Assembly (NCBI RefSeq): GCF_002266465.3
Contig: NZ_CP029427.2
Coordinates: 4,900,501-4,964,500, forward strand
Source of the DNA: Bradyrhizobium symbiodeficiens
Lineage (GTDB): Bacteria; Pseudomonadota; Alphaproteobacteria; Rhizobiales; Xanthobacteraceae
DNA: 64,000 bases
Reading direction: 5' to 3'
Both the position numbers and the translations under genes were made by a program. Position 1 is the first letter of the stretch. Every line of letters begins with the position of its first letter. Below are positions 7,982 through 15,532 of the stretch, one piece after another. Below the pieces are notes generated by a model, which was not told the DNA's origin, ran no database searches, and was given only the letters and a program-made list of their open reading frames with translations.

Positions 7982-9778
7982 ATGTCAAACGCATTGACCG
8001 TGCCCGCTCTCCTGGAAGAAATCATCCAGCGATTTGACGCGCGGGAGGAGCCCTTCAACGAGTTCACCATTGGCGGGGAGCTTAAGGCCGCGCGGGGGGC
8101 GCTGACCCAGCCGTCGGATGCCGAAAACCTAGGTGCGTGGGCAGAGGTACTTGCCTTCGCCCTGACGAGCGACCGGCACGAAAACCCATGGAATAGCTAT
8201 TTTGGGCCGATGGGCTCGGGCGTGACCGCCGAGGGCACCAAGGTCTACTTCCCCGATATTTCGGACACCCCGCCCGAGGTGGTAACGCATTGGGCCGCAC
8301 GCGCGCGAGCGCTCAGCCATCATTTCCTTAAGGCGCGATACGCTGATCTTGCATGGGACATGAGCGGCCCTATCGCGCGCCGCAAGCGCGATCCCGAGGA
8401 TGCGCGAATTGCAATCGACTGCTACCTCGATGCGATCCCGCGCATGCCCGAAGAGCATGAACATTTCCAATTCGCAATTCGAGCGCTGGACCTCGCTGTC
8501 CTGATCGGGGATACGGACCGCACGGAACGGGCTCGAAAGGCATTGATGGATGTCCATCGCGGGCTGATGAAATCCCACAGCCGCACGTGGTGGTACACGG
8601 TTGACCGGCTGCTTGACGACAAAAAAGCAGGCGTCACCGATGACGAGCGGGCCGAACTGGTCGCCGATTTGGAAAGCATCATCGCGATGCGCTCCAATAC
8701 CGGAGATCCTGAGAACTGCGATCCGCATGAGGCGCAAAGTGCCGCTGAACGGCTCGTTCCGTATTATCGCCGCCTAGGCCAGCACGACGACGCCCAACGA
8801 CTTCACAAGGCGGTCGCCGAAGCTTTCGAGCAGTTCGCTAGCAACGCCGATCCCATGCTTGCTGCCGCACTCCTGCAAACGGCGACGGATGAATACCGGA
8901 ACGCTGGCTCAAAGGAAGACCGCGACCGCACCCGCATATTGATGCAGAAGAAGATCGGCGCGGCAGGCGAGAACCTTCAATCGTTCGAGCACAAAATCGA
9001 AATCACCAAGGACGACATGGAGAAGTTCTTGGACCTCGTTGTTGTCGACGATATTGGCGATAGTTTTGTTCGTATCGCCTGTGAATTCATGCTGAAGCGC
9101 AATCATCTTGAGGAGCGAGTTCAGAAGACATTGGAGAAAGCGCCACTGATGGCGCATATCACGCAAATGATCTACGCAGACGATCGCGTCGCCGCGAAGA
9201 TCGGAGGCGTGGACGAGGATTCATTCGGTCGGCTCTTTCATCAAGCAAAGCTCACGTTTCAGTTCGAACGCCCCTGGCTCGAACAGGCCTTCCGGCGTTT
9301 GTTCGACAAGCACGGGGTTGTGCCGCAACATTTTGCCGGTTGGGCCAACCGTCACGGGCTTTTCGAGGATATGAGCCTCTTGGTAGAGGGCACGAGCGCT
9401 TGGGCACGGGAGGACTATGTTAAAGCTGCGCATGTCCTCGTCCCGCAAGTCGAGCGCGCCCTGCGCAAGATGTCCGACGAGTTGGGCATACCGGTCACCA
9501 AAGCCCACCCCACCGTTCCGGGAACAAGCGTCGCGATTGGTATGGGCGAAATCCTCTATAACCAGAAGGTAGCCGAAGCGCTTGGACCCGATGCGACCCT
9601 GCACTTTCAGGCGCTCTACGCTGATCCGCGTGGCATGAACCTACGGAACGAGATCGCCCACGGCTTGATGGATGCCGACCAGTTTTACTGGCATCTCGGC
9701 AACCTGATCATTCACTCGCTATTGATGCTCGGTTTGTGGAAGGAATTCGCACAAATCGGCAGGAAACGCGAGAGATAG
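7982..9778 (+). CDS. DUF4209 (HEPN-like) domain protein, putative defence or toxin component
   Basis: The 598-residue cytoplasmic protein is largely alpha-helical. Its C-terminal domain contains RNEIAHG at residues 555-561, the conserved RNxxxHG signature of DUF4209. This also fits the Rx4-6H active-site pattern of HEPN ribonucleases. The N-terminal ~450 residues are helical and charged and may be a regulatory or sensing region. Base composition is visibly less GC-rich than in neighbouring genes, and the gene lies between repeats at the edge of an insertion. The next gene starts two bases after the stop, so the two form an operon. That it is an RNA-cleaving defence effector is inference from family and context. 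Confidence 0.8.
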   Translation: MSNALTVPALLEEIIQRFDAREEPFNEFTIGGELKAARGALTQPSDAENLGAWAEVLAFALTSDRHENPWNSYFGPMGSGVTAEGTKVYFPDISDTPPEVVTHWAARARALSHHFLKARYADLAWDMSGPIARRKRDPEDARIAIDCYLDAIPRMPEEHEHFQFAIRALDLAVLIGDTDRTERARKALMDVHRGLMKSHSRTWWYTVDRLLDDKKAGVTDDERAELVADLESIIAMRSNTGDPENCDPHEAQSAAERLVPYYRRLGQHDDAQRLHKAVAEAFEQFASNADPMLAAALLQTATDEYRNAGSKEDRDRTRILMQKKIGAAGENLQSFEHKIEITKDDMEKFLDLVVVDDIGDSFVRIACEFMLKRNHLEERVQKTLEKAPLMAHITQMIYADDRVAAKIGGVDEDSFGRLFHQAKLTFQFERPWLEQAFRRLFDKHGVVPQHFAGWANRHGLFEDMSLLVEGTSAWAREDYVKAAHVLVPQVERALRKMSDELGIPVTKAHPTVPGTSVAIGMGEILYNQKVAEALGPDATLHFQALYADPRGMNLRNEIAHGLMDADQFYWHLGNLIIHSLLMLGLWKEFAQIGRKRER

Positions 9779-9780
9779 CG

Positions 9781-10374
9781 ATGCCAATCTTCGACATCCA
9801 AACACACCTTCAATTCTACGAGATGCTTGTCGATGATTTCGACGACCTCATGCGCGAGCGGCATTCAGCCCGGCGGGCCTTCCACTGCATCATGGAAGCC
9901 TACCATCTGCGCGAATGGGTTTGGCATGACCTCGTTGAGAACAATCAAAAGCTGAAAGATGCCTTGAACATCACAAGCGAGAACGACTTTAATAGCCTCA
10001 TCAACCGTAGGTGCATTTGGTTTCCCTATTTCAGGGCCATCACAAACGGCAGCAAGCACTTTGAAACGCGCGAGACTGGCTTTGACGCCTTCAAGGTTGA
10101 GGCCGCGCCGTTTTCTCTGGATGTACTAGATGCCGGGTTCGGCGAAGGCGTATGGCACGGCCCGGTTCGCTATGTCTCGGGCTCACTGCCTGTCGGGCAG
10201 GACAACAAGGGCGTTCTCTTGTTCGACTTTGGCGAGGGCGCTCGCGAGCAGCCACGCTTCGTTCCGGTTCTTCACGTCATCGAGGCCGTCGTGCGGTTCT
10301 GGCGGGATACGCTTCGCACATTTAATCCCGACGCTTCCGTCAAAAGCAGCGCCCATCACAACGAGCAGCCGTAG
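9781..10374 (+). CDS. Accessory protein paired with the DUF4209 gene, HEPN-like helical fold possible
   Basis: The 197-residue protein begins two bases after the DUF4209 stop (ATG 9781), which indicates translational coupling. The N-terminal half reads as helices, with AYHLREWVWHD near residues 40-50 and ITNGSKHFETR near residues 87-97. Similar helical motifs occur in small unannotated island proteins, and I suspect a degenerate HEPN-type bundle. The C-terminal half contains beta-type segments. The TAG stop lies inside the first REP palindrome. It could act as partner, antitoxin or second effector; nothing in the sequence decides between these. Confidence 0.7.
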   Translation: MPIFDIQTHLQFYEMLVDDFDDLMRERHSARRAFHCIMEAYHLREWVWHDLVENNQKLKDALNITSENDFNSLINRRCIWFPYFRAITNGSKHFETRETGFDAFKVEAAPFSLDVLDAGFGEGVWHGPVRYVSGSLPVGQDNKGVLLFDFGEGAREQPRFVPVLHVIEAVVRFWRDTLRTFNPDASVKSSAHHNEQP

Positions 10375-10405
10375 GATGGGTTGAGCCCTAGCGAAACCCA
10401 TCGCC
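10371..10405. repeat. REP palindrome, left inverted copy
   Basis: This 35-base element is repeated exactly, in inverted orientation, at 10693-10727. It contains GATGGGTT and GAAACCCATC, which fold into a hairpin, as in bacterial REP sequences. It overlaps the stop codon of the upstream gene. Confidence 0.85.
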
Positions 10406-10425
10406 CATCCCCGAAGGCGTCCGCG

Positions 10426-10690
10426 ATGACCGCGTATCGCCGTAACATCGTGCCAAGCGGCAGCCTCCTCTTCACCGTCAATCTGGCGGAGCGGAGGCTC
10501 TCCCTGCTGACGGATCATGTCGAGATACTCCGCGCGGCGTGTCGCGACACGCGTCAGCGGCATCCGTTCACGATCATCTTCATGCGGTGCTGTTTGGACA
10601 CTGCCAGACGGCGACGCCGCTTTCGCGATGCGCTGGCGATTGATCCAATCGGCAATTTCGCGCGGCGTCGCGACAGGCGAGCGGAGCTGA
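10426..10690 (+). pseudogene. Fragment of a REP-associated tyrosine transposase (RAYT, TnpA_REP)
   Basis: Starting at ATG 10426 the frame reads AYRRNIVPSGSLLFTVNLAE and ends its recognisable part with RHPFTI, the N-terminal signature of RAYT transposases (Y1 / TnpA_REP family). After a deletion the homology resumes in another frame (VWTLPDGDAAFAMRWRLIQ, then SAISRGVATGER) and stops at TGA 10690. The catalytic HxH histidines, the tyrosine region and the rest of the C terminus are gone, so it is inactive. It lies exactly between two inverted REP copies, the classic arrangement for these elements. Confidence 0.85.
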
Positions 10691-10692
10691 AA

Positions 10693-10727
10693 GGCGATGG
10701 GTTTCGCTAGGGCTCAACCCATCCTAC
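10693..10727. repeat. REP palindrome, right inverted copy
   Basis: This is the exact reverse complement of 10371-10405. With its partner it frames the RAYT remnant. Three bases after it begins the diverged copy of the 3' end of the 6451-6849 gene. Confidence 0.85.
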
Positions 10728-10730
10728 GGG

Positions 10731-10780
10731 GCTGCAATGTGTTGGATTGCGCCAGAGCGGGAGTGTGGTGGCGGCGTGAG
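10731..10780 (+). repeat. Right copy of the 50-bp direct repeat (orphan 3' end of the membrane gene)
   Basis: It matches 6801-6850 at 41 of 50 positions without gaps and keeps the reading frame to the same TGA stop (LQCVGLRQSG then SVVAA). It is a gene remnant, not a gene, and marks the right boundary of the accessory insert. Confidence 0.6.
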
Positions 10781-10933
10781 GCCGCTCGTTTCCCGGACGC
10801 GCTGCAACGCTTTCGGCGTTGCCGCGCAGAGCCGGGATCCACGCCACACGGATCGCTCGCGGATACACGGCCCCGGCTCTGCAGCGCGCCGCCGAAGAGG
10901 CGCTGCGCCGCGTCCGGGGAACGAGAGCGCCGG

Positions 10934-11512
10934 CTAAGCCCGCGCGCGGCCGTTAGCCTTGGCAACGGCGCGACCGTTGAGCTTCTTCTTTTTGGCGGCC
11001 TTGGTCTTCGAACCCTTGTTCGAACCCTTGGCGACCACCTTCTTCGCCTTGCGCGCCTTCACCTTGGCGGCTTCCGCCCGTGCCTCGGCGCGCAGCTTCT
11101 TGCGCTTCTTCTCGCACGACTCGCACTTGCAACCGATCGGCTTCAGATAGGCTTTGAAATAGTCAGTGCCGTAATCGTAATTGATCTCGTCGCCCGGCTC
11201 GATGTTCCTGATGGCGCGGATGAAGACCTTGCGCTCGCGCGGCCGGACGTCGGACTCGGCGTTGGGCCGGCAGGAATGGTTGATGTAGCGGGCGAGGTTC
11301 TTGCGCACCGAGCCGTCGATGGTCCAGCGGCCGTTGAGCTCGAACAGGTATTTGTTCTCGATCTCGTCGTGCGCGGGAATCTTGGAGTCCAGAATCGGTC
11401 CGAAATAGCGGATGATCCGGGTCCCCTTCTTGATCGGCATGGTGGCGAACAGGCCAAGTCCGGTCTTGGAGCGGCCGACCCGGTAGGATTTGCTGGAGGC
11501 GATGGCTGGCAT
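10934..11512 (-). CDS. SET-domain protein-lysine methyltransferase with Lys/Ala-rich tail
   Basis: The 192-residue protein has a complete small SET domain: the start GRSKTGLGLFA, NHSCRPN at residues 78-84, GDEINYDYG at 107-115, and a post-SET zinc-binding cysteine cluster CKCESC at 128-133. A histone-H1-like tail rich in Lys and Ala (about residue 135 to the end) follows and could bind nucleic acid. SET proteins transfer methyl groups from S-adenosylmethionine to lysines; bacterial substrates are mostly unknown. ATG 11512 is preferred over an in-frame TTG at 11536 because the family begins shortly before the first SET motif. It is transcribed alone. Confidence 0.88.
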   Translation of the reverse strand: MPAIASSKSYRVGRSKTGLGLFATMPIKKGTRIIRYFGPILDSKIPAHDEIENKYLFELNGRWTIDGSVRKNLARYINHSCRPNAESDVRPRERKVFIRAIRNIEPGDEINYDYGTDYFKAYLKPIGCKCESCEKKRKKLRAEARAEAAKVKARKAKKVVAKGSNKGSKTKAAKKKKLNGRAVAKANGRARA

Positions 11513-11672
11513 GATCAAGGGTAATGAGAAACGCAAACGAGGCGAGAGGCCTCAGGCGAAGCCGCTCTTCTAGAACGATTCCGCGCCGCTGTCAGGTCTA
11601 TCCCACGCCTGTTTGAACCTTGCCCACAATGAAGACGTCTGATGGGACGGAGTTCCCCGCGATGAAGCCCTC

Positions 11673-12275
11673 ATGAACCGCATCACCCTGCGCCTGGCTG
11701 TCTTGATGACTTGCATCGGCCTGAACAGCGCCGGCGCCCAATCCGTGGGCAGCACATACACCTCGACGGCGCCGAAGGATTGCCGTCAGATCGGCAGGCC
11801 CAGCGAGCTCGACGGCGGCACCACGCGGGCATGCCCGGGCAAGGACGGCCTGACGGTGCTGATTGCCGAGGACGATCTTCGCGAAATCGTCTCGGTCGGC
11901 CGCAATCGCAGGCAAGCTACCGACGAACCGGCGGCCAAGGTCTGGTTCGGCCCGTTCAATTCGTCGGAGACCACGATCGAATGGCGCGCCGTGGGCGCAA
12001 AGCCGTTCGCGATCATCCAGCGCTGGCACATCGCCGACAATGACGATCCCGACAAGCAAGGCCGGCCGAACACCAAGGCCATGCTGGTCGTGACCCGGCT
12101 GCCGCCGGGCCCGGTCTGTCACGTCGCCTATGTCGATGCGATCGCCAACCCCACCGCCAACGAGCTCGCGCGCAAGGCCGCCGACGATTTCGCCCGCGGC
12201 TTCGTGTGCGGCAAGGACGAGGTGAAGGTCGTCGGCACGCGCGGCCGCGCCGTCGAGCTGGCGACGATGCGGTAG
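11673..12275 (+). CDS. Secreted hypothetical protein
   Basis: The 200-residue protein has a signal peptide (about residues 1-22, cleavage after SAGA) and is therefore periplasmic or secreted. Four cysteines in the mature part (in KDCRQIG, RACPG, PVCHV and FVCGKD) could form two disulfides. No family is recognised. It is a monocistronic gene that converges with the TetR regulator. Confidence 0.8.
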   Translation: MNRITLRLAVLMTCIGLNSAGAQSVGSTYTSTAPKDCRQIGRPSELDGGTTRACPGKDGLTVLIAEDDLREIVSVGRNRRQATDEPAAKVWFGPFNSSETTIEWRAVGAKPFAIIQRWHIADNDDPDKQGRPNTKAMLVVTRLPPGPVCHVAYVDAIANPTANELARKAADDFARGFVCGKDEVKVVGTRGRAVELATMR

Positions 12276-12298
12276 ACGCTGGCGGGCTCGCGCGGCCG

Positions 12299-12925
12299 CT
12301 ATGCGTGAGGTTTCATGGTCAAGGGCACCGTCAGCATCGCCTCGAGCAGCCGCTCCGCCGTCGTGCCCTCGGGCAGCCGCCCGAGGATGTCTTCGAGCCG
12401 TCCGTCGAGCAGCAGCGTGGTGAAGCCGTGCACCATCGACCAGGCCCGTGCGATCGCGGCGCCCTGGTTCAACGTCAGCGCGTCGCCGCTGATCCGCTCC
12501 TGCCGCATCATGCCGATCGCATTCGCAAGCCCGGCGAAGGAGGCTTCGGCCGCCTCGTGCAGCGAGGGCCTGGAATAGTCGAGCCGCTCGGTGCGGAACA
12601 TGATGCTGTACATGCCGGGATGGGCCTGCGCATAGGCGACATAGGCTTTGGGGCGCGCCAGCGCGGCTTCGAGCGGCGTGGTGGCGGCATCGCATGATGA
12701 CGCCATCGCCGCGTTGAACTGGCGGAAGCCGACCGCCGCGAGTTCGCTGAGCAGGCCGGTGAGATCGCCGAAATGATGGGTGGGTGCGGCATGCGAGACG
12801 CCCGCCTCGCGCGCCACCGCGCGCAAGGTGAGGCCGGCGAGCCCGTCGCGCTCCAGCACCCGTTCGGCGGCCTGGAGCAGCGCCTCGCGCAGGGCGCCGT
12901 GATGATAGGGCGTCTCGCTCTTCAC
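12299..12925 (-). CDS. TetR/AcrR-family regulator of the carotenoid oxygenase region
   Basis: The 208-residue protein has a TetR helix-turn-helix (about residues 10-57, with LTLRAVAREAGVSHAAPTHH) and a C-terminal ligand-binding domain of the WHG type (AYAQAHPGMYSIMF, then AWSMVHGFTTLLLDGRL). It is divergent from the carotenoid oxygenase gene. Its own upstream region contains TTTACA-N17-TATATC on the minus strand, overlapping an imperfect copy of the ATCTTTAC-N3-GTAAAGAT palindrome, which suggests autoregulation. A second identical set of sites lies before the membrane-protein operon at 14945. Confidence 0.92.
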   Translation of the reverse strand: MKSETPYHHGALREALLQAAERVLERDGLAGLTLRAVAREAGVSHAAPTHHFGDLTGLLSELAAVGFRQFNAAMASSCDAATTPLEAALARPKAYVAYAQAHPGMYSIMFRTERLDYSRPSLHEAAEASFAGLANAIGMMRQERISGDALTLNQGAAIARAWSMVHGFTTLLLDGRLEDILGRLPEGTTAERLLEAMLTVPLTMKPHA

Positions 12926-13045
12926 GCCCGCCGCGCCGCGCTTTGGGCGCGATGCCGCAGTCGAATTCGCTCTTCTGGGGGACGCGCGCTTCGCGCCGTT
13001 TCGCCCTTGGTGTCGGTCTTTGCCATTCGCAAGATATATGACGCA

Positions 13046-13064
13046 ATATTGACAGTGTAAAGAT
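13046..13064. promoter_or_regulatory. Imperfect TetR operator (upstream copy)
   Basis: ATATTGAC-N3-GTAAAGAT matches the perfect operator in 6 of 8 bases of the left arm and in all of the right arm. It overlaps the likely minus-strand promoter of the TetR gene. The same imperfect site recurs at 14853-14871. Confidence 0.5.
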
Positions 13065-13069
13065 TTCGC

Positions 13070-13098
13070 TTGACGGACGCGACGATCGGCGCTATCTG
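13070..13098 (+). promoter_or_regulatory. Promoter of the carotenoid oxygenase gene
   Basis: TTGACG (13070-13075) and TATCTG (13093-13098) are separated by 17 bases, a near-consensus sigma-70 promoter. The operator starts at the next base. Confidence 0.65.
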
Positions 13099-13117
13099 AT
13101 CTTTACGATGTAAAGAT
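13099..13117. promoter_or_regulatory. Perfect TetR-type operator before the carotenoid oxygenase
   Basis: ATCTTTACgatGTAAAGAT has perfect eight-base arms with a three-base spacer. It sits immediately after the -10 element, where a bound repressor would block transcription start. An identical palindrome is found at 14905-14923 at the same position relative to a second promoter. Confidence 0.75.
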
Positions 13118-13132
13118 AGGGAGGGATACGCC

Positions 13133-14531
13133 GTGCAGCACGACGCCGTCGCCGAGCGCCGCAACAATGTCGCGCCGATCCCGTTCGAAGCGGACGCGCC
13201 ATTCCTGAAGATCGTCGGCGAATTGCCGCGCGAGCTCAACGGCGTTCTCTATCGCAACGGTCCCAATCCGCAGTTCGATTCCCCCGGCGCACATTGGTTC
13301 GTCGGCGACGGCATGCTGCACGCCTTCCACCTCGAGAACGGCCGCGCCAGTTATCGAAACCGCTGGGTCCGCACACCGAAATGGCTCGCCGAGCACGATG
13401 CCGGCCGCGCCTTGTTCGGCGGCTTCGGCCGCAAGCTGCCGGATGCGCCCGCTGATCTCACCGACGGCGGCGTCGCCAACACCAACATCATCTTCCATGC
13501 CGGCAAGCTGCTGGCGCTCGAAGAAGCGCATCTGCCGACCGAGATCGAGCCGGGCACGCTGGCGACACGCGGCTATCACAACTACCAGGGCCGCGTCGCC
13601 GGCAGCTTTACCGCGCATCCGAAGATCGATCCCGTCACCGGCGAGCTCGTGTTCTTCGGCTACAACGCGGCCGGACCGCTGACGCCTGCCCTCTCCTACG
13701 GCTCGATCGATGCCGCCGGCAAGGCGACGCGCTTCGAGCGGTTCGAGGCGCCCTATGCCAGCATGGTGCACGACTTCATCGTCACCGCAAACCATTTGCT
13801 GTTTCCGATCCTGCCGATCACAGGCAGCATGGAGCGCGCCATGAGCGGACGGCCGCCTTACGCCTGGGAGCCGGACAAGGGCGCCTATGTCGGCGTGATG
13901 AAGCGGAACGGCACGGCAAAGGACATCGTCTGGTTTCGCGGTGAAACCTGCTACGTCTTCCACATCATGAACGCGTGGGGAGGACGACAACCGCATCATT
14001 GCCGACGTCATGCAGTTCGAGGAAGCGCCGCTGTTTCCGCATCCCGACGGACGGCCGACCGATCCGGAGAAGTCGCGCGCCCGGCACTGCCGCTGGACCT
14101 TCGATCTCTCCGGGACTACCGACCGCTTCCAGCAGACCTATCTCGACGACCTCACCGGCGAATTCCCGCGTATCGACGACCGCTACGCCGGGCTGAAGAA
14201 CCGTCACGGCTGGTACGCCTGCGCCAACCCGAAACGGCCGGTATTCGGCGCACTCTCCGGCATCGTCCATGTCGACGGCAACGGAAGGCGTCTCGGCCAT
14301 TATCTGCTGCCCGCCGGCGACACCATTTCCGAACCGGTGTTCGTCGAGAGATCGAAGGATGCGGCCGAGGGCGATGGCTGGCTGCTGGCCGTCATCTGGC
14401 GGGCGTGGGAGAATCGCAGCGATCTCGCCGTCTTCAACGCCACCGATGTCGAAGCGGGCCCCGTCGCGCTGGTGCAGCTCGGCCACCGCGTGCCCGACGG
14501 CTTTCACGGCAATTGGGTGGGGGCGCAGTAG
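13133..14531 (+). pseudogene. Carotenoid oxygenase (RPE65/lignostilbene dioxygenase family), interrupted by a frameshift
   Basis: The family uses a non-heme iron held by four histidines to cleave carotenoids or stilbenes. All four are present: His162 in TAHPKID, His213 in MVHDF, His277 in YVFHIMNAW, and the last in FHGNWV near 14507. The third and fourth lie in different frames: after NAW an extra G in the run 13977-13980 shifts the frame, and the canonical sequence (MQFEEAPLFPHPDG onward) continues in the +1 frame to TAG 14531. Removing one G restores an uninterrupted protein of about 465 residues. GTG 13133 follows GGGAGG. It is either a recent mutation or a sequence error. Confidence 0.85.
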
Positions 14532-14603
14532 CTCCCGTCATGCGGAGGCGCGCTCGTGGCGCGCGTCCGGCCACAGCACGGATTTGTCGCCAGGGAGGCC
14601 CGT

Positions 14604-14867
14604 ATGCAGATGCCCTCAATCACCGCAGACCTCCTCGCCATCCTCGCCCTGGTCAGCGCCGCACTCACCCTCGAGGTGGTCCGGCTGCGGCGGAGCGGAC
14701 AGGTCATCTTCAACGGCGGCATCCTGCTCGCCCTCGGCCTCGCGATCGCCTGCGCGCTCCCCCTCCTGTCGCGCCTGAATTGGGCGGATCTGGTCGACGA
14801 GGCGTCCGACCAAGCGATTGCCGCCATTCAGCTTTTGTATGCCGCTTACACCATTTTGACACTGTAA
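14604..14867 (+). CDS. Small membrane protein
   Basis: The 87-residue protein has three hydrophobic stretches (about residues 8-22, 32-51 and 70-87). ATG 14604 follows AGGGAGG at ideal spacing. The TAA stop at 14865-14867 lies inside the imperfect operator copy of the next promoter. No family is recognised. It lies between the carotenoid oxygenase and two larger membrane-protein genes and is probably read through from the same promoter as the oxygenase. Confidence 0.65.
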   Translation: MQMPSITADLLAILALVSAALTLEVVRLRRSGQVIFNGGILLALGLAIACALPLLSRLNWADLVDEASDQAIAAIQLLYAAYTILTL

Positions 14868-14871
14868 AGAT
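14853..14871. promoter_or_regulatory. Imperfect TetR operator (second set)
   Basis: ATTTTGAC-N3-GTAAAGAT. The stretch TGTAAAGATTTC-N-CTTGAC after it is shared with the first promoter region, so the whole regulatory module appears duplicated. Confidence 0.5.
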
Positions 14872-14876
14872 TTCAC

Positions 14877-14905
14877 TTGACCCGATCACGCCTCTGAACT
14901 ATTTA
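14877..14905 (+). promoter_or_regulatory. Promoter of the membrane-protein operon
   Basis: TTGACC (14877-14882), a 17-base spacer and TATTTA (14900-14905); the architecture is the same as at 13070-13098. Confidence 0.65.
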
Positions 14906-14923
14906 TCTTTACATCGTAAAGAT
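14905..14923. promoter_or_regulatory. Perfect TetR-type operator before the membrane-protein operon
   Basis: ATCTTTACatcGTAAAGAT is the same palindrome as at 13099-13117 and directly follows the -10 element. Shared control by the TetR protein encoded at 12299-12925 is inferred. Confidence 0.75.
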
Positions 14924-14944
14924 CGGCCTGACCGAAGGGTGGCA

Positions 14945-15520
14945 ATGGCGATTTTCCTGATCCTCGCGCCCTACGGCGCTTTCAGCCTGCTGATGCTGGT
15001 GACGTCGGCCGCTTCAAGCGTGTTCGTGGCGTCCGCGATCTGCCTCGCCACCGTCGCGATCGATGTGCTGCGCGGTCGCTCGGTGAAGATTCTGGCGGCG
15101 GGCTCGGCGATCGTGTTCGCCGCAATCGGCCTCTACCTCGCGCTGATCGACCCGCAGCTCGGAACGCTCGGTGTCAAGCTCTCGGTCGATATCGGCATCT
15201 TCGTCATCTCGCTCGGCTCGCTGCTGGTCCGCCGTCCCTTCACGCTGCAATATGCGCTTGAAGCGGTGCCGGCCGAGACCGCGGCGATGCCCGGCTTTCT
15301 CACCGCCAATTACGTCATCACCGGCGCCTGGACCGTGGCCGCGCTGCTGATGGCGGCTGGCAATCTCGTGCTGCTCTACGTCCCCGGCCTGCCGCTCTGG
15401 TCGAGCCTTGCGGTCGCCTTCGCCGCCCGCAACAGCGCGATTTACTTTACAAAGTGGTACCCCGAGTATCTCCAGATCAAGTACGGTACGCCCGCCCGCG
15501 CATTGCCCGACGCAAGCTGA
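14945..15520 (+). CDS. Membrane protein, TetR-controlled operon, first gene
   Basis: The 191-residue polytopic protein has about five membrane segments, including repeated AAxS/AVFAA stretches, and the motif ARNSAIYFTKWYPEYLQ near the C terminus. It starts at ATG 14945, shortly after the operator at 14905. The next gene, an IspZ/YciB-like protein, starts 12 bases after its stop. No firm family assignment; the pairing suggests a role in the cell envelope. Confidence 0.75.
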   Translation: MAIFLILAPYGAFSLLMLVTSAASSVFVASAICLATVAIDVLRGRSVKILAAGSAIVFAAIGLYLALIDPQLGTLGVKLSVDIGIFVISLGSLLVRRPFTLQYALEAVPAETAAMPGFLTANYVITGAWTVAALLMAAGNLVLLYVPGLPLWSSLAVAFAARNSAIYFTKWYPEYLQIKYGTPARALPDAS

Positions 15521-15532
15521 ACAGGATCGACG

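Noticed and set aside
10697..11524. 275-codon plus-strand frame opposite the SET gene
   Set aside because: Starts inside the REP repeat and runs antisense to a protein with complete SET motifs.
14531..15520. Extension of the frame from the oxygenase start to 15520 as one 795-residue protein
   Set aside because: The frame shifts at 13980; the part after it is out of frame with the oxygenase and only accidentally joins the membrane-protein gene that has its own promoter and start at 14945.
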